A DNA stretch of 64,000 nt from Chitinophaga sp. CB10 (GCA_001870995.2 MLAV02000001.1:310001-374000), one strand, 5' to 3'; positions 8,365 through 17,322 are shown, numbered from the stretch's first letter. Notes: a model not told the origin generated them from the sequence alone. Program-made: numbers and translations.

Positions 8365-8502
8365 GGGCTAAAAGTAGGCAAATTGAGTGGATTTTCAGCA
8401 GGGTGGAAGTTCAAAAAATGTTGTTAGAAGTTCAAGCCGGCATAAAATTTTGTCCTATTATTGTTCCTGCGGAATTACCTTCAACACCAAATAAAAAGTC
8501 AT

Positions 8503-8862
8503 ATGAGTTTCGATGTACATCTTTACAGAAAGGAAACGATGGAAAGGCAGCAGCAGGCTAATGATCCGGGTTTCTTTGACAACCCCGAAAACCTGGAACC
8601 TTTTACAGCAGAACAGTTCCGGAAATTAAGCGACCGGCTGGCCGCCTATAAATTTGCAGTAGTCCGGGAGCGGCCGGAGGATGTGGAGTACCAGCACCCG
8701 AAGTACAACATCACGGTGTTGCTGACCAAAAGAGGGCTGTATTTCAATGCCGGTTGGGATCCGGATAGTATGTTCGAAGCCGGTATGACCGCCTCAGAAT
8801 TTACTGATTCCGGCGAGTTCCGGAAGTACGATCCGCAAAACGGAGGTTGGGAAGCGCTCTAG
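8503..8862 (+). CDS. Hypothetical protein
   Basis: 119 residues, soluble and acidic, no signal peptide or membrane segment. The start is placed at 8503 because the protein opens with the neat strand MSFDVHLYRKE and upstream in-frame codons look non-coding. It has an E-rich centre (ERPEDVEYQHPKYNITVLL) and a C-terminal Gly/Asp-rich tail. I do not recognise the family. It is 31 bp upstream of the DUF2461 gene, which however has its own -7 element. Confidence 0.6.
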   Translation: MSFDVHLYRKETMERQQQANDPGFFDNPENLEPFTAEQFRKLSDRLAAYKFAVVRERPEDVEYQHPKYNITVLLTKRGLYFNAGWDPDSMFEAGMTASEFTDSGEFRKYDPQNGGWEAL

Positions 8863-8865
8863 GCT

Positions 8866-8873
8866 TACCTTTG
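8866..8873 (+). promoter_or_regulatory. -7 element for the DUF2461 gene
   Basis: TACCTTTG, full match to TAnnTTTG, 20 nt before the ATG at 8894, with TTG at 8847-8849 as a weak -33 candidate. Confidence 0.5.
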
Positions 8874-8893
8874 TCCAAAATTATACACGCATT

Positions 8894-9583
8894 ATGGCGA
8901 AAATGGCACTACCCGGATTAGAACGCTCGGTATTTGATTTCCTGGAAAATGTACGTATCCACAACAACCGCGAATGGTTTAATGAACACAAAAGCGTTTA
9001 CCAGCAGCAGCTGGGCATCGTGGAAGCGTTTGCGGAAGGGCTGTTGCAGAAAATGAACGAGCATGACGTCATTGAAACGCCTTCCGGTAAGCAGAGCTTA
9101 TACCGCATTTACCGGGATACCCGTTTCTCCACTGATAAAACCCCGTACAAAACGCATTTCAGCGGGAGTTTCAAACGCGCTACCAAACAACGCCGCGGTG
9201 GTTACTACTTCCAGATTGAAAAAGGAAACACCTTCCTGGGCGGCGGCTTCTGGGGCCCCGTGCCGGCGGATCTGAAGCTGATCCGCGATGAAATCGCATT
9301 TGATGACGCGCCGCTGCGTAAGATACTCGCCGCAAAATCCTTCGTATCGATGTTCGGCACGCTGCAGGGCGAACAGTTGAAAACCGCTCCCAAAGGCTAC
9401 CCAAACGATCACCCTGCCATTGACCTGCTGCGGCACAAACAATTTATTGTGCGGCGCCGGTTTACGGACGAGGAGGTGCTGAGGCCCGGGTTCCCGGACG
9501 AAGCGAATAAGACGTTTAAAGCCATGCGGCCGTTTTTTGATTATATGAGCGAGGTGCTGACCAGTGACGGAAATGGGGCATAG
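8894..9583 (+). CDS. DUF2461 domain-containing protein (TIGR02453)
   Basis: 229 residues covering one DUF2461 domain. Recognised by FDFLENVRIHNNREWFNEHK near the N-terminus, the YRIYRDTRFSTDKTPYKTHF segment (cited in part: RDTRFSTDKTPYKTHF) and GGYYFQIEKG. The function of the family is unknown; it is widespread in Bacteroidota and found singly. The last 20 bp overlap the start of the following MFS gene, suggesting translational coupling. Confidence 0.9.
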   Translation: MAKMALPGLERSVFDFLENVRIHNNREWFNEHKSVYQQQLGIVEAFAEGLLQKMNEHDVIETPSGKQSLYRIYRDTRFSTDKTPYKTHFSGSFKRATKQRRGGYYFQIEKGNTFLGGGFWGPVPADLKLIRDEIAFDDAPLRKILAAKSFVSMFGTLQGEQLKTAPKGYPNDHPAIDLLRHKQFIVRRRFTDEEVLRPGFPDEANKTFKAMRPFFDYMSEVLTSDGNGA

Positions 9584-10859
9584 CCACTTAAATAATACCG
9601 CCTTGGAAATAAAGCTTGGGTTAAAGGAAAACTGGCAACAATTCACCCTGCTGGTGTTGGTGAACATGATGGTTGGCGGGATGGTGGGGCTGGAAAGAAC
9701 AGTCGTGCCGCTCATGGGTACGGAGCTTTTTCGTATAGGGGCTGATATGCTGGTGTTTTCCTTCATCATCGCCTTTGGCGTGGTGAAAGCCTTTACCAAT
9801 CTTATTTCCGGGGTGCTGGCGGATAAATATACCCGTAAGCGGGTGCTGATCCTGGGCTGGCTGTTTGGCCTGCCCGTCCCGTTTATGCTGGGCTGGGGCC
9901 CTTCCTGGGGGTGGATCATCGCCGCCAACGTATTGCTGGGCATCAGCCAGGGGCTGGCCTGGTCCATGACGGTGAACATGAAAATAGACCTCGTAGGCCC
10001 TAAAAAGCGCGGGCTGGCCATGGGGCTCAACGAAGCCGCCGGTTACGGCGCCGTGGGATTAACCGCGTTGCTCACCGGCTATCTTGCCGCTGCATATGGC
10101 TTGCGCCCGCAGCCATTCTATATCGGTATCGCCTATACGATGATCGGTTTGTTACTCTCCGTTTTGGTCATACGGGATACCCGGGCTTATGCCAGGCTGG
10201 AATCCGCTACGGCAGTAATGCCCGGCGGGCAGGCGCATCGGCCGGACCTCCGGTGGGTGTTCAAAGAAACTTCCCTGAAAAACCGCAACCTCTTTTCCGT
10301 ATCGCAGGCGGGGCTCATCAATAACCTGAATGATGGAATGTCCTGGGGGGTGTTTCCCTTGTTGTTTGTGCATATGGGCGTAGGCCTGGAAGGCGTGGGC
10401 TGGATTAAAGCCATATACCCCGTTGTATGGGGCGCCGGGCAGATCATTACAGGTCCCCTGGCGGACCGCTGCGGCCGCAAGCCGCTGATTGTTTGGGGGA
10501 TGTTCGTACAGGTGCTGGGGCATGTGGTCATCGGGTTCGAATGGTTCCCGCCATTCGCTTCCGGTATGGCTGGTTCCGTGCTGTTGGGCGCGGGTACCGC
10601 CATGGTGTACCCGGCCCTGCTGGCAGCCGTGAGCGATGCGGCGCATCCTTCCTGGCGCGCTTCTTCCCTGGGCGTGTACCGCTTCTGGCGGGATATGGGC
10701 TATGCGGCCGGGGCGCTGATGGCAGGCGTGGTGGCCAGCCTGCTGGGGCTGGTCTGGGCCGTGCATATTGCCGGGCTGCTGACGTTGGCCTCCGGGGTCG
10801 TGGTTTGGATATGCTTTACTTCTTCGTCACCATCTTCCGGTGCGAACGCCCCCAGTTGA
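9564..10859 (+). CDS. MFS transporter
   Basis: 431 residues with about 12 membrane segments and a central cytoplasmic loop (about 200-240). Loop 2-3 shows the MFS signature GVLADKYTRKRVLILG and its repeat in the second half, GPLADRCGRKPLIVWG. The start may be GTG at 9564 or ATG at 9573; both overlap the DUF2461 gene. Substrate unknown. The last 44 bp run antisense to the 3' end of the HxlR gene, an unusually deep convergent overlap; the encoded tail is a low-complexity SSSPSSGANAPS. Confidence 0.9.
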   Translation: MTEMGHSHLNNTALEIKLGLKENWQQFTLLVLVNMMVGGMVGLERTVVPLMGTELFRIGADMLVFSFIIAFGVVKAFTNLISGVLADKYTRKRVLILGWLFGLPVPFMLGWGPSWGWIIAANVLLGISQGLAWSMTVNMKIDLVGPKKRGLAMGLNEAAGYGAVGLTALLTGYLAAAYGLRPQPFYIGIAYTMIGLLLSVLVIRDTRAYARLESATAVMPGGQAHRPDLRWVFKETSLKNRNLFSVSQAGLINNLNDGMSWGVFPLLFVHMGVGLEGVGWIKAIYPVVWGAGQIITGPLADRCGRKPLIVWGMFVQVLGHVVIGFEWFPPFASGMAGSVLLGAGTAMVYPALLAAVSDAAHPSWRASSLGVYRFWRDMGYAAGALMAGVVASLLGLVWAVHIAGLLTLASGVVVWICFTSSSPSSGANAPS

Positions 10860-11148
10860 TCATTTCCTGGATAATGTTACCAAAGGTGCGGCAATACGGC
10901 GTAGGCTCGTAGGTGACGAGTACCGGCGTGTCGTCATACACTGTCCTTACCACCAGTTTATTCAGTTCCATTTCTTTTAATTCCCTGGAAAGCATACGGG
11001 TAGTGATGCCCGGAATGCTGCGCTCTATTTCCCTGAAACGCCTGTTGCCATTGCAAAGGGAGTTAATGATGGGGACCCGCCACTTGCCTCCGATGAAATA
11101 CAGGGTATCCTGCAAGGCCTTCAACTCTTCTGCCTGATCTCTTTTCAT
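10816..11148 (-). CDS. HxlR family winged-helix transcriptional regulator
   Basis: 110 residues, the usual length. A single HxlR winged helix is recognised by LYFIGGKWRVPIINSLCNGNRRFREIERSIPGIT (in part: GGKWRVPIINSL) and the recognition helix region TRMLSRELKEMELNKLV. Members sense electrophiles or redox stress and repress a neighbouring oxidoreductase. It diverges from an SDR gene with 84 bp between them, holding the candidate operator at 11181. Its 3' end overlaps the MFS gene. Confidence 0.93.
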   Translation of the reverse strand: MKRDQAEELKALQDTLYFIGGKWRVPIINSLCNGNRRFREIERSIPGITTRMLSRELKEMELNKLVVRTVYDDTPVLVTYEPTPYCRTFGNIIQEMINWGRSHRKMVTKK

Positions 11149-11180
11149 ACCATTTGATTTACTGATATACTCTGTGATAC

Positions 11181-11199
11181 TGGTTACAAAGTTATACCA
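11181..11199. promoter_or_regulatory. Candidate HxlR operator
   Basis: TGGTTACAAAGTTATACCA is an imperfect inverted repeat (TGGT...ACCA with TAC/GTTA inside) between the divergent HxlR and SDR genes, just upstream of the SDR -7 element. Confidence 0.35.
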
Positions 11200-11208
11200 A
11201 TCTGCCGG

Positions 11209-11216
11209 TAAATTTG
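11209..11216 (+). promoter_or_regulatory. -7 element for the SDR gene
   Basis: TAAATTTG, full match to TAnnTTTG, 16 nt before the ATG at 11233. Confidence 0.5.
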
Positions 11217-11232
11217 CTAAAAATTTAAAAGC

Positions 11233-11976
11233 ATGAAAAAGTTAACAGGAAAAACGGCGCTCGTCACCGGCGGAAACAGCGGAATCGGATATGCGGCAGC
11301 AGCAGAATTGGTGGCACAAGGGGCAACAGTCATTATCACCGGCAGGAGGGAAGCAGCCGTATCCCGCGCAGCGGCGGAAATAGGCGCCGCCTGGTACGTA
11401 GCGGACCAGGCCAGCCTGGCCGATACGGACGCGCTGGTGGCGGCAGTGAAAGCGCAATACGGGCAGCTGGACATCCTTTTTGTCAATGCCGGCATCACAG
11501 GGGAGCAAATGCTGATAGCAGATGCCACGGAACATAACTTTGACCAGGTGATGAATATCAACTTCAAGGGCGCTTACTTCACCCTGAGCAGGTTTATACC
11601 CCTGCTGGCGGATGGCGCGTCGGTTGTGATGTTGTCGTCCATTGTTGCGGCCATGTACAAGCCTTCCAGCTCTATTTACCAGGCCAGCAAGGCAGCCCTG
11701 AATTCCATCGCCAAAACCGCCGCCGCGGAGCTGGCACCGAGGAAAATACGGGTGAACATCGTGAGCCCGGGCCCGACCCGCACAGAAGTGCTGACCAAGA
11801 ACGGCGCAGACCAGCAGGCCGTGGATGCGATGTATGAATACCTGGAAAGTATTATCCCGCTGCATAAGATCGGTAACGCCGGAGATGTGGCTAAGATGGT
11901 GGCGTATTTGTGCGATGACGCTGCCGGGTTTATTACCGGGGCGGAGTTTGTGATTGATGGCGGGTTGACGATATAG
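11233..11976 (+). CDS. SDR family oxidoreductase
   Basis: 247 residues, classical short-chain dehydrogenase. Cofactor motif TGGNSGIG at residues 12-19, NAG at about 89, catalytic Ser in VVMLSSI and YQASK with Tyr/Lys at about 151-155; the C-terminus ITGAEFVIDGGLTI is standard. A basic residue in TGRREA suggests NADP(H). Likely repressed by the divergent HxlR protein. Substrate unknown. Confidence 0.95.
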   Translation: MKKLTGKTALVTGGNSGIGYAAAAELVAQGATVIITGRREAAVSRAAAEIGAAWYVADQASLADTDALVAAVKAQYGQLDILFVNAGITGEQMLIADATEHNFDQVMNINFKGAYFTLSRFIPLLADGASVVMLSSIVAAMYKPSSSIYQASKAALNSIAKTAAAELAPRKIRVNIVSPGPTRTEVLTKNGADQQAVDAMYEYLESIIPLHKIGNAGDVAKMVAYLCDDAAGFITGAEFVIDGGLTI

Positions 11977-12095
11977 AGGGCAGGAGGTTGTATCAACGGT
12001 GGTACAACCTCCATTCCGCTTTATGAACATCCGATGCCTTCCCTTTGTTATGATGTTACCCCCAATCCAAATTTTCAACCTCAAACCACCCCGTC

Positions 12096-12449
12096 ATGAA
12101 ACAGTTACTGTTATGCCCCCTCTTCGTCCTGCTCGTTTCCGGCTGCGGAAAAACCGACAGGTCAGCCCTTGACTGCGCCGCTGCATCCGATGCCATAAAG
12201 CTCGAATACGCCACCGACCCGGCAAATGCCCGCAAAGTGGATTACACCATCCGTTACACCGGTGATGTCGCCATTACCTCCGTTACTTTTGACTATGGCG
12301 ACGGCAAGGCCGAAAGCCTGGCCGTACTCACGGGCACGCATACCTACGCACAGCCAGGGTCCTATACAGTGAAGGCTACCCTTACCCTGCAAAACAGCAG
12401 CGGGGAAATATGCGCCATTACCCCGGCAAAGCGCATCACGATATACTGA
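12096..12449 (+). CDS. PKD-domain lipoprotein
   Basis: 117 residues. Lipoprotein signal with lipobox VSGC (Cys17), then one PKD/immunoglobulin-like domain spanning most of the chain, identified by VTFDYGDGKAES and GTHTYAQPGSYTVKATLTL. PKD domains usually mediate protein or glycan contacts on the surface. It stands 83 bp before the S41 peptidase but no link is evident. Confidence 0.75.
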   Translation: MKQLLLCPLFVLLVSGCGKTDRSALDCAAASDAIKLEYATDPANARKVDYTIRYTGDVAITSVTFDYGDGKAESLAVLTGTHTYAQPGSYTVKATLTLQNSSGEICAITPAKRITIY

Positions 12450-12532
12450 AGAAACCATTTTTGTCCTCCTGCGGTTTGTTTTGTAGCTTGCGGTATAACA
12501 TTCAACCAATCTGCTAAACGCAGCTAAGATTT

Positions 12533-14086
12533 ATGAGAAAACTTTTTTTGTCTGTACTGCTCGCTGCACAACTGCCGGCAGTTACGGCCTTAGCCCAAAC
12601 CCAACCTACGCCGGCAACCGATAGTTTCAAAATCTACAACAGGATGCTGCAGCCCAGCGAAATGCAGGAGGACCTCAAAATTTTCAGGGGAATCCGGGAA
12701 AAAGCCAATTCTGGGCTGTACCGCTACCATTCCAAAAAGCAGATAGACAGCATTTATAAATGGGCCAATGGCGCTGTAAAGAAGCCCATGCCCGTTACGG
12801 GGTTCTTCAAAATCATCCTGGAATTGACCGATTTTGAAGGTAGCTGCCATAACCACACGGAAGTAGGCACGGAGCTGAATAGCTTCCTGAATCGCCAGCA
12901 GGCGTTTTTTCCTTACGACCTGAAATACCTCGAAGGAAAGATCATCTTTAACCAGCAGCTTCCCGAAATTCCGGCAGGCTCCCGGGTGCTGAGTATCAAC
13001 GGGGTGCCGGATACTACGCTGATGCGGTCCTTTTATAAGTACCTTACCGGCGACGGCTATACGATAACGCAGAAGTTGTCCGGCAGCGTGAGTCGCGCCT
13101 ATGGCGTGCGTTACCTGCTGGAATACGGCCTGCACGATCAATTCACGCTGACGTTCACGCCGCCTTATTCCAGGGAAGTAAAATCGGCCACACTGCCGGC
13201 GGTTACGTTGGAAAAACGGAAGCAAAACCTGGCAGGCCGCTTCAGCGCCAGGCTCGACAGTATCATCGACTATAACGTGCAGCCCAAATACAGCTTCCGT
13301 ATGATGGATGATAAAACGGCGCTGCTCAACTTCCGGATATTCAGCATGGCCTATGGGCCGGATGATCCGCTGTTCCCGGGATATGTAAAGTGGGTGGACA
13401 GCGTCTTCCAGCTGCTGGACAAGCAAGCAGTTCCGAACCTGATCATCGATATCAGGAGTAACCCGGGCGGTAGCGATCCTACCTTTGAACAACCGATGAT
13501 GTACCTGACGGACCACGACTTCAAAGAAAATGCATCCGCCTATATTTCATTCGACCGCGATAAAATTCCCTACGAGGAATACTTCTGGGGAGTGAGCACC
13601 AGCCATAAATACACTGCGGACGAGATAAAGGAAGGTTATAAATTCCTGAAAGAATATTTCCTGCCGTATAAAGACGGGAAGAGCCTGCAAAACCCGGCGC
13701 TGAACCCGGTTTACCATCCGAAGAAGCCGGCATACAAGGGGCGCCTGTACCTCCTGATCGATGAAAATACCGCGTCTGCCGCTTCCCACCTGGCTTCCCT
13801 GGTGCGGGCATATGCCAGGAACGTGACTATCGTAGGGGTGGAAACTGTGGGAGGTTACTACTATCACAACGGGCATTCCCCGCTGGTGTACCAGCTGCCT
13901 CATTCAAAAATTAAAACGCAGTTTTCGATCGTAGCAGTGACCCAGGATGCGCCTTTGAAACCCAACCAGCCGGAAGGCCGTGGCACCATGCCGGACTATG
14001 AGGTATGGCCAAAATACGACGATTACATGCAGGGTAAGGATACGCAGATGGAATACGTACTGAAGCTGATCAGAGAAAAGCAATAA
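12533..14086 (+). CDS. S41 family peptidase, secreted
   Basis: 517 residues. Sec signal peptide (about 1-22, ending ALAQ). The C-terminal half is an S41 (C-terminal processing peptidase-type) domain: NLIIDIRSNPGG opens the core and LLIDENTASAASHLASLV carries the likely catalytic Ser in TASAAS. The N-terminal part (about 40-150) is a helical region common in the Bacteroidota members; a PDZ-like segment follows (VLSINGVPDT). Likely periplasmic or surface protease. A terminator follows. Confidence 0.9.
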   Translation: MRKLFLSVLLAAQLPAVTALAQTQPTPATDSFKIYNRMLQPSEMQEDLKIFRGIREKANSGLYRYHSKKQIDSIYKWANGAVKKPMPVTGFFKIILELTDFEGSCHNHTEVGTELNSFLNRQQAFFPYDLKYLEGKIIFNQQLPEIPAGSRVLSINGVPDTTLMRSFYKYLTGDGYTITQKLSGSVSRAYGVRYLLEYGLHDQFTLTFTPPYSREVKSATLPAVTLEKRKQNLAGRFSARLDSIIDYNVQPKYSFRMMDDKTALLNFRIFSMAYGPDDPLFPGYVKWVDSVFQLLDKQAVPNLIIDIRSNPGGSDPTFEQPMMYLTDHDFKENASAYISFDRDKIPYEEYFWGVSTSHKYTADEIKEGYKFLKEYFLPYKDGKSLQNPALNPVYHPKKPAYKGRLYLLIDENTASAASHLASLVRAYARNVTIVGVETVGGYYYHNGHSPLVYQLPHSKIKTQFSIVAVTQDAPLKPNQPEGRGTMPDYEVWPKYDDYMQGKDTQMEYVLKLIREKQ

Positions 14087-14103
14087 CTGATTTATATACA
14101 ACG

Positions 14104-14136
14104 AAAGCCCTGGCGCGAAAGTGGCCAGGGCTTTGT
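14104..14136 (+). terminator. Rho-independent terminator
   Basis: AAAGCCCTGGC pairs with GCCAGGGCTTT around a 9-nt loop, ending the S41 peptidase transcript; the T-run is short. Confidence 0.7.
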
Positions 14137-14281
14137 TATTTAGCAGGCTGACAAATGCCGCTCTGTTCTCTTACATTCATCAATTAAAGGAATCCTTTAC
14201 CCATCCATTGTTTTTATCCGGCTGATAATGCGGCATTTGAAGCAGGCATTTTAATTGTTGCAGGTTAAGGAAAGTATCATC

Positions 14282-14812
14282 ATGAAAAACAGTCTGTACA
14301 ATAGAACGCATATACGGGAATACCTGATCTATGGTCTGTTTTCCGCCATTGTATTCATTATCCCCGTGTGGATATACCTCTACCAGGCTGACTATGAAAA
14401 AACCTGGTTTGTGTTTTCCGGGTCGATTTTTTTTATGTTCGTCATCATGGCCTATGCATGGAAGCTGTGTAAGCGGAGGCCGGATTACAAGAGTACCTGG
14501 ATGATGATCATGGCATCGCACCTGGCAGTCTTCACCGGCATTTTATTTTCTGTTATATTCACCACCATCCTGTGTTTTATTTACATCCCCGATTTTCTCA
14601 GCGCCCATAGCGAAAACGTTTTTGGTAACGCTCCCACGGGCGTGAATAATCACAACTTCAATTCCATCTCGCTCCTCTATGTATGCGCAACGGTGGAAAA
14701 CTATGGCGCAGGCGGCTTCATCGGCGCGTTGGCTCCTTATGTATTCAAAAGGAATCAGACAAAGGACCGTACGGCAGTGCTGGACCCGGATTTACGGAAT
14801 CCCAAACCCTGA
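14282..14812 (+). CDS. Hypothetical membrane protein (DUF4199-like layout)
   Basis: 176 residues with four membrane segments (about 12-33, 44-63, 79-105 and 138-158). The start at 14282 gives MKNSLYNRTHIREYLIYGLF, a plausible cytoplasmic lead into the first helix. The C-terminal tail is polar. The layout recalls small four-helix membrane proteins such as DUF4199, but I do not recognise the family with certainty. Confidence 0.6.
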   Translation: MKNSLYNRTHIREYLIYGLFSAIVFIIPVWIYLYQADYEKTWFVFSGSIFFMFVIMAYAWKLCKRRPDYKSTWMMIMASHLAVFTGILFSVIFTTILCFIYIPDFLSAHSENVFGNAPTGVNNHNFNSISLLYVCATVENYGAGGFIGALAPYVFKRNQTKDRTAVLDPDLRNPKP

Positions 14813-14843
14813 TGCAGTATTACCGCAGCAGGACAGTATAAAA

Positions 14844-14870
14844 CAGGAGCGCCACTTACAGGCGCTCCTG
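14844..14870 (-). terminator. Terminator hairpin of the NmrA-like gene
   Basis: CAGGAGCGCC pairs with GGCGCTCCTG around a 7-nt loop. The following bases on the minus strand are TTTTATA, so it best serves the minus-strand gene at 14891. Confidence 0.6.
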
Positions 14871-14890
14871 TGCAGTTCAAACCTGTTGCC

Positions 14891-15658
14891 TTACTCCACA
14901 ACAGCTTGTCCGCTCGCACGGCGGCGGTACCAATCCTCAAACCTGATTTTTCCGAGAATGGCATCGTTGCCGGGCAACAGCGTATCGGGGTGTAACTGCG
15001 CGCCGAAGTAAAGCGCATGGTCATCTTCCACCAGTTGCCGGGAGTCTTCCGTTTCGTTCAGGTAATAACGGATGAGTTCATACATGGGCATGCTTTCGGG
15101 GCCTGCAATTTCAATCGTCGCATTCTGCGGCGGCCGCACGGCAAGGGCCGCCAGCGCGCCTACCACTTCATCCGCTGCAATAGGCTGTATCGGCGTTTGG
15201 GAAATATGCACCTGTTCGTTGATAGTACCCGCATTGGCAATGCGGGCAGCCAGTTCGAAAAACTGCGTGGAACGCAGGATCGTATATGGCACGCCGGAGG
15301 CTTCTATGAGCGTTTCCTGCGTAAGTTTGGAGCGCATGTAATCGCTGTCCGGCATGCGTTCGGCGCCTACAACGGACAAGGCTATATGATGGCGCACGTT
15401 CGCATATTTCTCCGCGGTGAGCAGATGAGTGGTAGACTCAGGGAAAAAATGACCACTGGCGGGGCCTGTAAATGCAGGCGTATTGGAAACATCTATCACT
15501 ACCTCTGTATTTTTCAGCGCGGCGGGCAAGCCCTGGCCCGTTATCGTATCCACGCCGGTACGGCGGGTGGCAGGAAAAACAACGTGGCCTTCCTGCTTCA
15601 GCCTGTCTACGAGTCGCGCCCCAATAAGGCCGGTGCCGCCTATTACTACAATTCTCAT
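14891..15658 (-). CDS. NmrA-like/SDR family NAD(P)-binding protein
   Basis: 255 residues. Atypical SDR of the NmrA type: N-terminal GGTGLIG glycine-rich loop at residues 7-13, which fixes the start at 15658, then VVIDVSNTP and PYTILRSTQFFE, a signature of this group. Such proteins bind NAD(P) and act as redox sensors or reductases. It is clearly paralogous to the gene at 16528-17289. The small gene at 15691 lies 32 bp upstream in the same direction, probably co-transcribed. Confidence 0.9.
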   Translation of the reverse strand: MRIVVIGGTGLIGARLVDRLKQEGHVVFPATRRTGVDTITGQGLPAALKNTEVVIDVSNTPAFTGPASGHFFPESTTHLLTAEKYANVRHHIALSVVGAERMPDSDYMRSKLTQETLIEASGVPYTILRSTQFFELAARIANAGTINEQVHISQTPIQPIAADEVVGALAALAVRPPQNATIEIAGPESMPMYELIRYYLNETEDSRQLVEDDHALYFGAQLHPDTLLPGNDAILGKIRFEDWYRRRASGQAVVE

Positions 15659-15690
15659 AATATCAGGTTTTAGATGAGCGAATGACAACC

Positions 15691-15993
15691 TTACTCGTCG
15701 AGCCGCAGTTTCCGGGCCATCCGCGCGTTGATAGTAGCCGTATAAGTTTTTGCGCCATGTACCAGCGTACCTTTTATGCCGGTTACGGCGGTAATGGCGT
15801 AAACGATTTTCCCGGCATCGCTGCCTGCAGCAGCTGACAGCTCATAGTATTCGTCGACATGAAAATCATCCGGATCAAGGCGGATGTCGAACTCGCCACA
15901 ATAAAGGGAGATGGCCTCTGTGGTGAAGTCCGTGCAGTAACCTTTGTCGTACAGCGCCTGTAAGGCCGCTGCCAGTGAATTAAATTCTTTCAT
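15691..15993 (-). CDS. Small conserved Bacteroidota protein
   Basis: 100 residues, soluble. Pattern: helical start with a KGYCTDF turn, then CGEFDIRLDPDDFHVDEYYEL, and a strand segment KIVYAITA followed by KGTLVHGAK. Proteins of this type are widespread in Bacteroidota and are sometimes labelled phosphoribosylpyrophosphate synthetase in databases although they are far too short and lack its motifs. Function unknown. Confidence 0.75.
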   Translation of the reverse strand: MKEFNSLAAALQALYDKGYCTDFTTEAISLYCGEFDIRLDPDDFHVDEYYELSAAAGSDAGKIVYAITAVTGIKGTLVHGAKTYTATINARMARKLRLDE

Positions 15994-16053
15994 ATACCGA
16001 AGAATGATTGGTGGCTGAATGCAGGCGGCTCATGCCTCCCCGTACCTGTCAAT

Positions 16054-16236
16054 TTATTCTTCATGCGTAGGCATTACTTCGCCGGTAAAAGGCTGTTCTA
16101 CCATGCGGAGGTCATCATTCATAAACTCCGCGCCTTCGCTTTCATTCTGATCCGGCACTTCATGGATCACCTGGATTTCAGGATCGCCTTGCTGTTGCTC
16201 CCTGTCATGATGAAGGGGAAAAAATGGTAAATGCAT
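16054..16236 (-). CDS. Small acidic hypothetical protein
   Basis: 60 residues: a short hydrophobic/His start, then a hydrophilic tail rich in Glu, Gln and Asp. No membrane segment. Composition and the absence of a competing frame favour a real small gene, but there is no recognised family or ribosome binding site. Confidence 0.45.
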   Translation of the reverse strand: MHLPFFPLHHDREQQQGDPEIQVIHEVPDQNESEGAEFMNDDLRMVEQPFTGEVMPTHEE

Positions 16237-16285
16237 GATGGACGATTTAAACGGTGAAAAATGTTTCCTGGAAACCGATTCCCCG

Positions 16286-16307
16286 GCCGCTCCCGCGAGG
16301 GAGCGGC
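16286..16307. other. Strong hairpin with GCGA loop
   Basis: GCCGCTCCC-GCGA-GGGAGCGGC is a perfect 9-bp stem with a GNRA-type tetraloop when read on the plus strand. No T-run on either side. The 290 bp between the small gene and the next NmrA-like gene otherwise show nothing I can identify. Confidence 0.5.
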
Positions 16308-16527
16308 GGATAGAGAAAACAACATGGGAATCGATGAAAATGGAATGCGTGTGGGATGGCTTCCTGTTGACCTGTAGTGTAACTGACCGGATTTCCGTAC
16401 GGATACAGTACGCCGGCGTGGGGATATCCTTGTGTACGAACAGGTGGAAAGTACACTCCCGTTACAGCTGCCTCTACAGGCTGACACCCGTCATCTTCGT
16501 TTTATCAACAGGTAGCCATCCTGGCGG

Positions 16528-17289
16528 TTATGCCTTCGCAGGCTGTGGCTGCAAGGCCCACCATTTGTCAAAATTGACAGCGCCCAGTGCTGCTTTGCCG
16601 GCAGGAACAAGGGCTTCATGGGATACTTCGCCCCCGAAATACATGGGTTTACCGTTAGGTATTACCGTGCGCGGGTCATTAGCCTTTTGCAGATACCGGG
16701 CCACAATTTCATACATCTTAAACCGTTCCGGACCTGCAATTTCAACGTATCCGTTTACCGGTGTGCCGGTTGCAAACGTGGCTACATATTTGGCCACATC
16801 GTCTGATGCAATTGGTTGAACAAGCACATCCGAGAGGTGTACTTCATTGCCCTCCGTAGCCTGGTTGGCAATGCCGCCCAGGAAGTCCAGGAACTGGGTA
16901 CTGCGCACGATGGTATAAGGAATGCCGGATTGCTTGATCAGCTCCTCCTGCGCCAGTTTGGCGCGCATATACCCGATGTTTTGCATGAGGTCAGTACCGA
17001 CGATAGACAAGGCAACATGATGCTTTACGCCTGCATTGGTTTCCGCAGCGAGCAGGTTGCGGCCGGCCGTCTGGAAAAATTCCATCACGGCATTATCTTC
17101 AAAGGAAGGAGAGTTGGCCAGGTCAATCACCACATCAGTTCCCTGCATCGCCTCTGCCAGCCCTTCCCCGGTGATGGTGTTGATACCGGTGGCAGGCGAG
17201 GCTGCTATCACCTGGTGACCTGCCTGGCGCAGGAAGTTAACTACTTTGGTTCCTATGAGGCCGGAGCCTCCGATTACGACGATTTTCAT
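16528..17289 (-). CDS. NmrA-like/SDR family NAD(P)-binding protein, likely sigma-54 controlled
   Basis: 253 residues, paralogue of 14891-15658, sharing GGSGLIG near the start, GINTITGEGL, VVIDLANSP and PYTIVRSTQF. The ATG at 17289 is chosen because it puts the NAD(P)-binding strand at the very N-terminus. On the minus strand a -24/-12 sequence (TTGGCATGTGCTTGGCC, 17339-17323) lies 33 nt upstream and three spaced GTGAAAG/CTTTCAC half-sites lie about 95 bp beyond. The sigma-54 activator gene is directly upstream in the same direction, so it is the obvious regulator. Substrate unknown. Confidence 0.9.
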   Translation of the reverse strand: MKIVVIGGSGLIGTKVVNFLRQAGHQVIAASPATGINTITGEGLAEAMQGTDVVIDLANSPSFEDNAVMEFFQTAGRNLLAAETNAGVKHHVALSIVGTDLMQNIGYMRAKLAQEELIKQSGIPYTIVRSTQFLDFLGGIANQATEGNEVHLSDVLVQPIASDDVAKYVATFATGTPVNGYVEIAGPERFKMYEIVARYLQKANDPRTVIPNGKPMYFGGEVSHEALVPAGKAALGAVNFDKWWALQPQPAKA

Positions 17290-17322
17290 GATTTGCGTTT
17301 TGATGAGTAATGCTACCTGGAA

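Noticed and set aside
9098..10030. 310-codon minus-strand frame
   Set aside because: Antisense to the DUF2461 and MFS genes, both well supported.
16235..16819. 194-codon plus-strand frame
   Set aside because: Most of it is antisense to the NmrA-like gene; the remainder has no recognisable protein.
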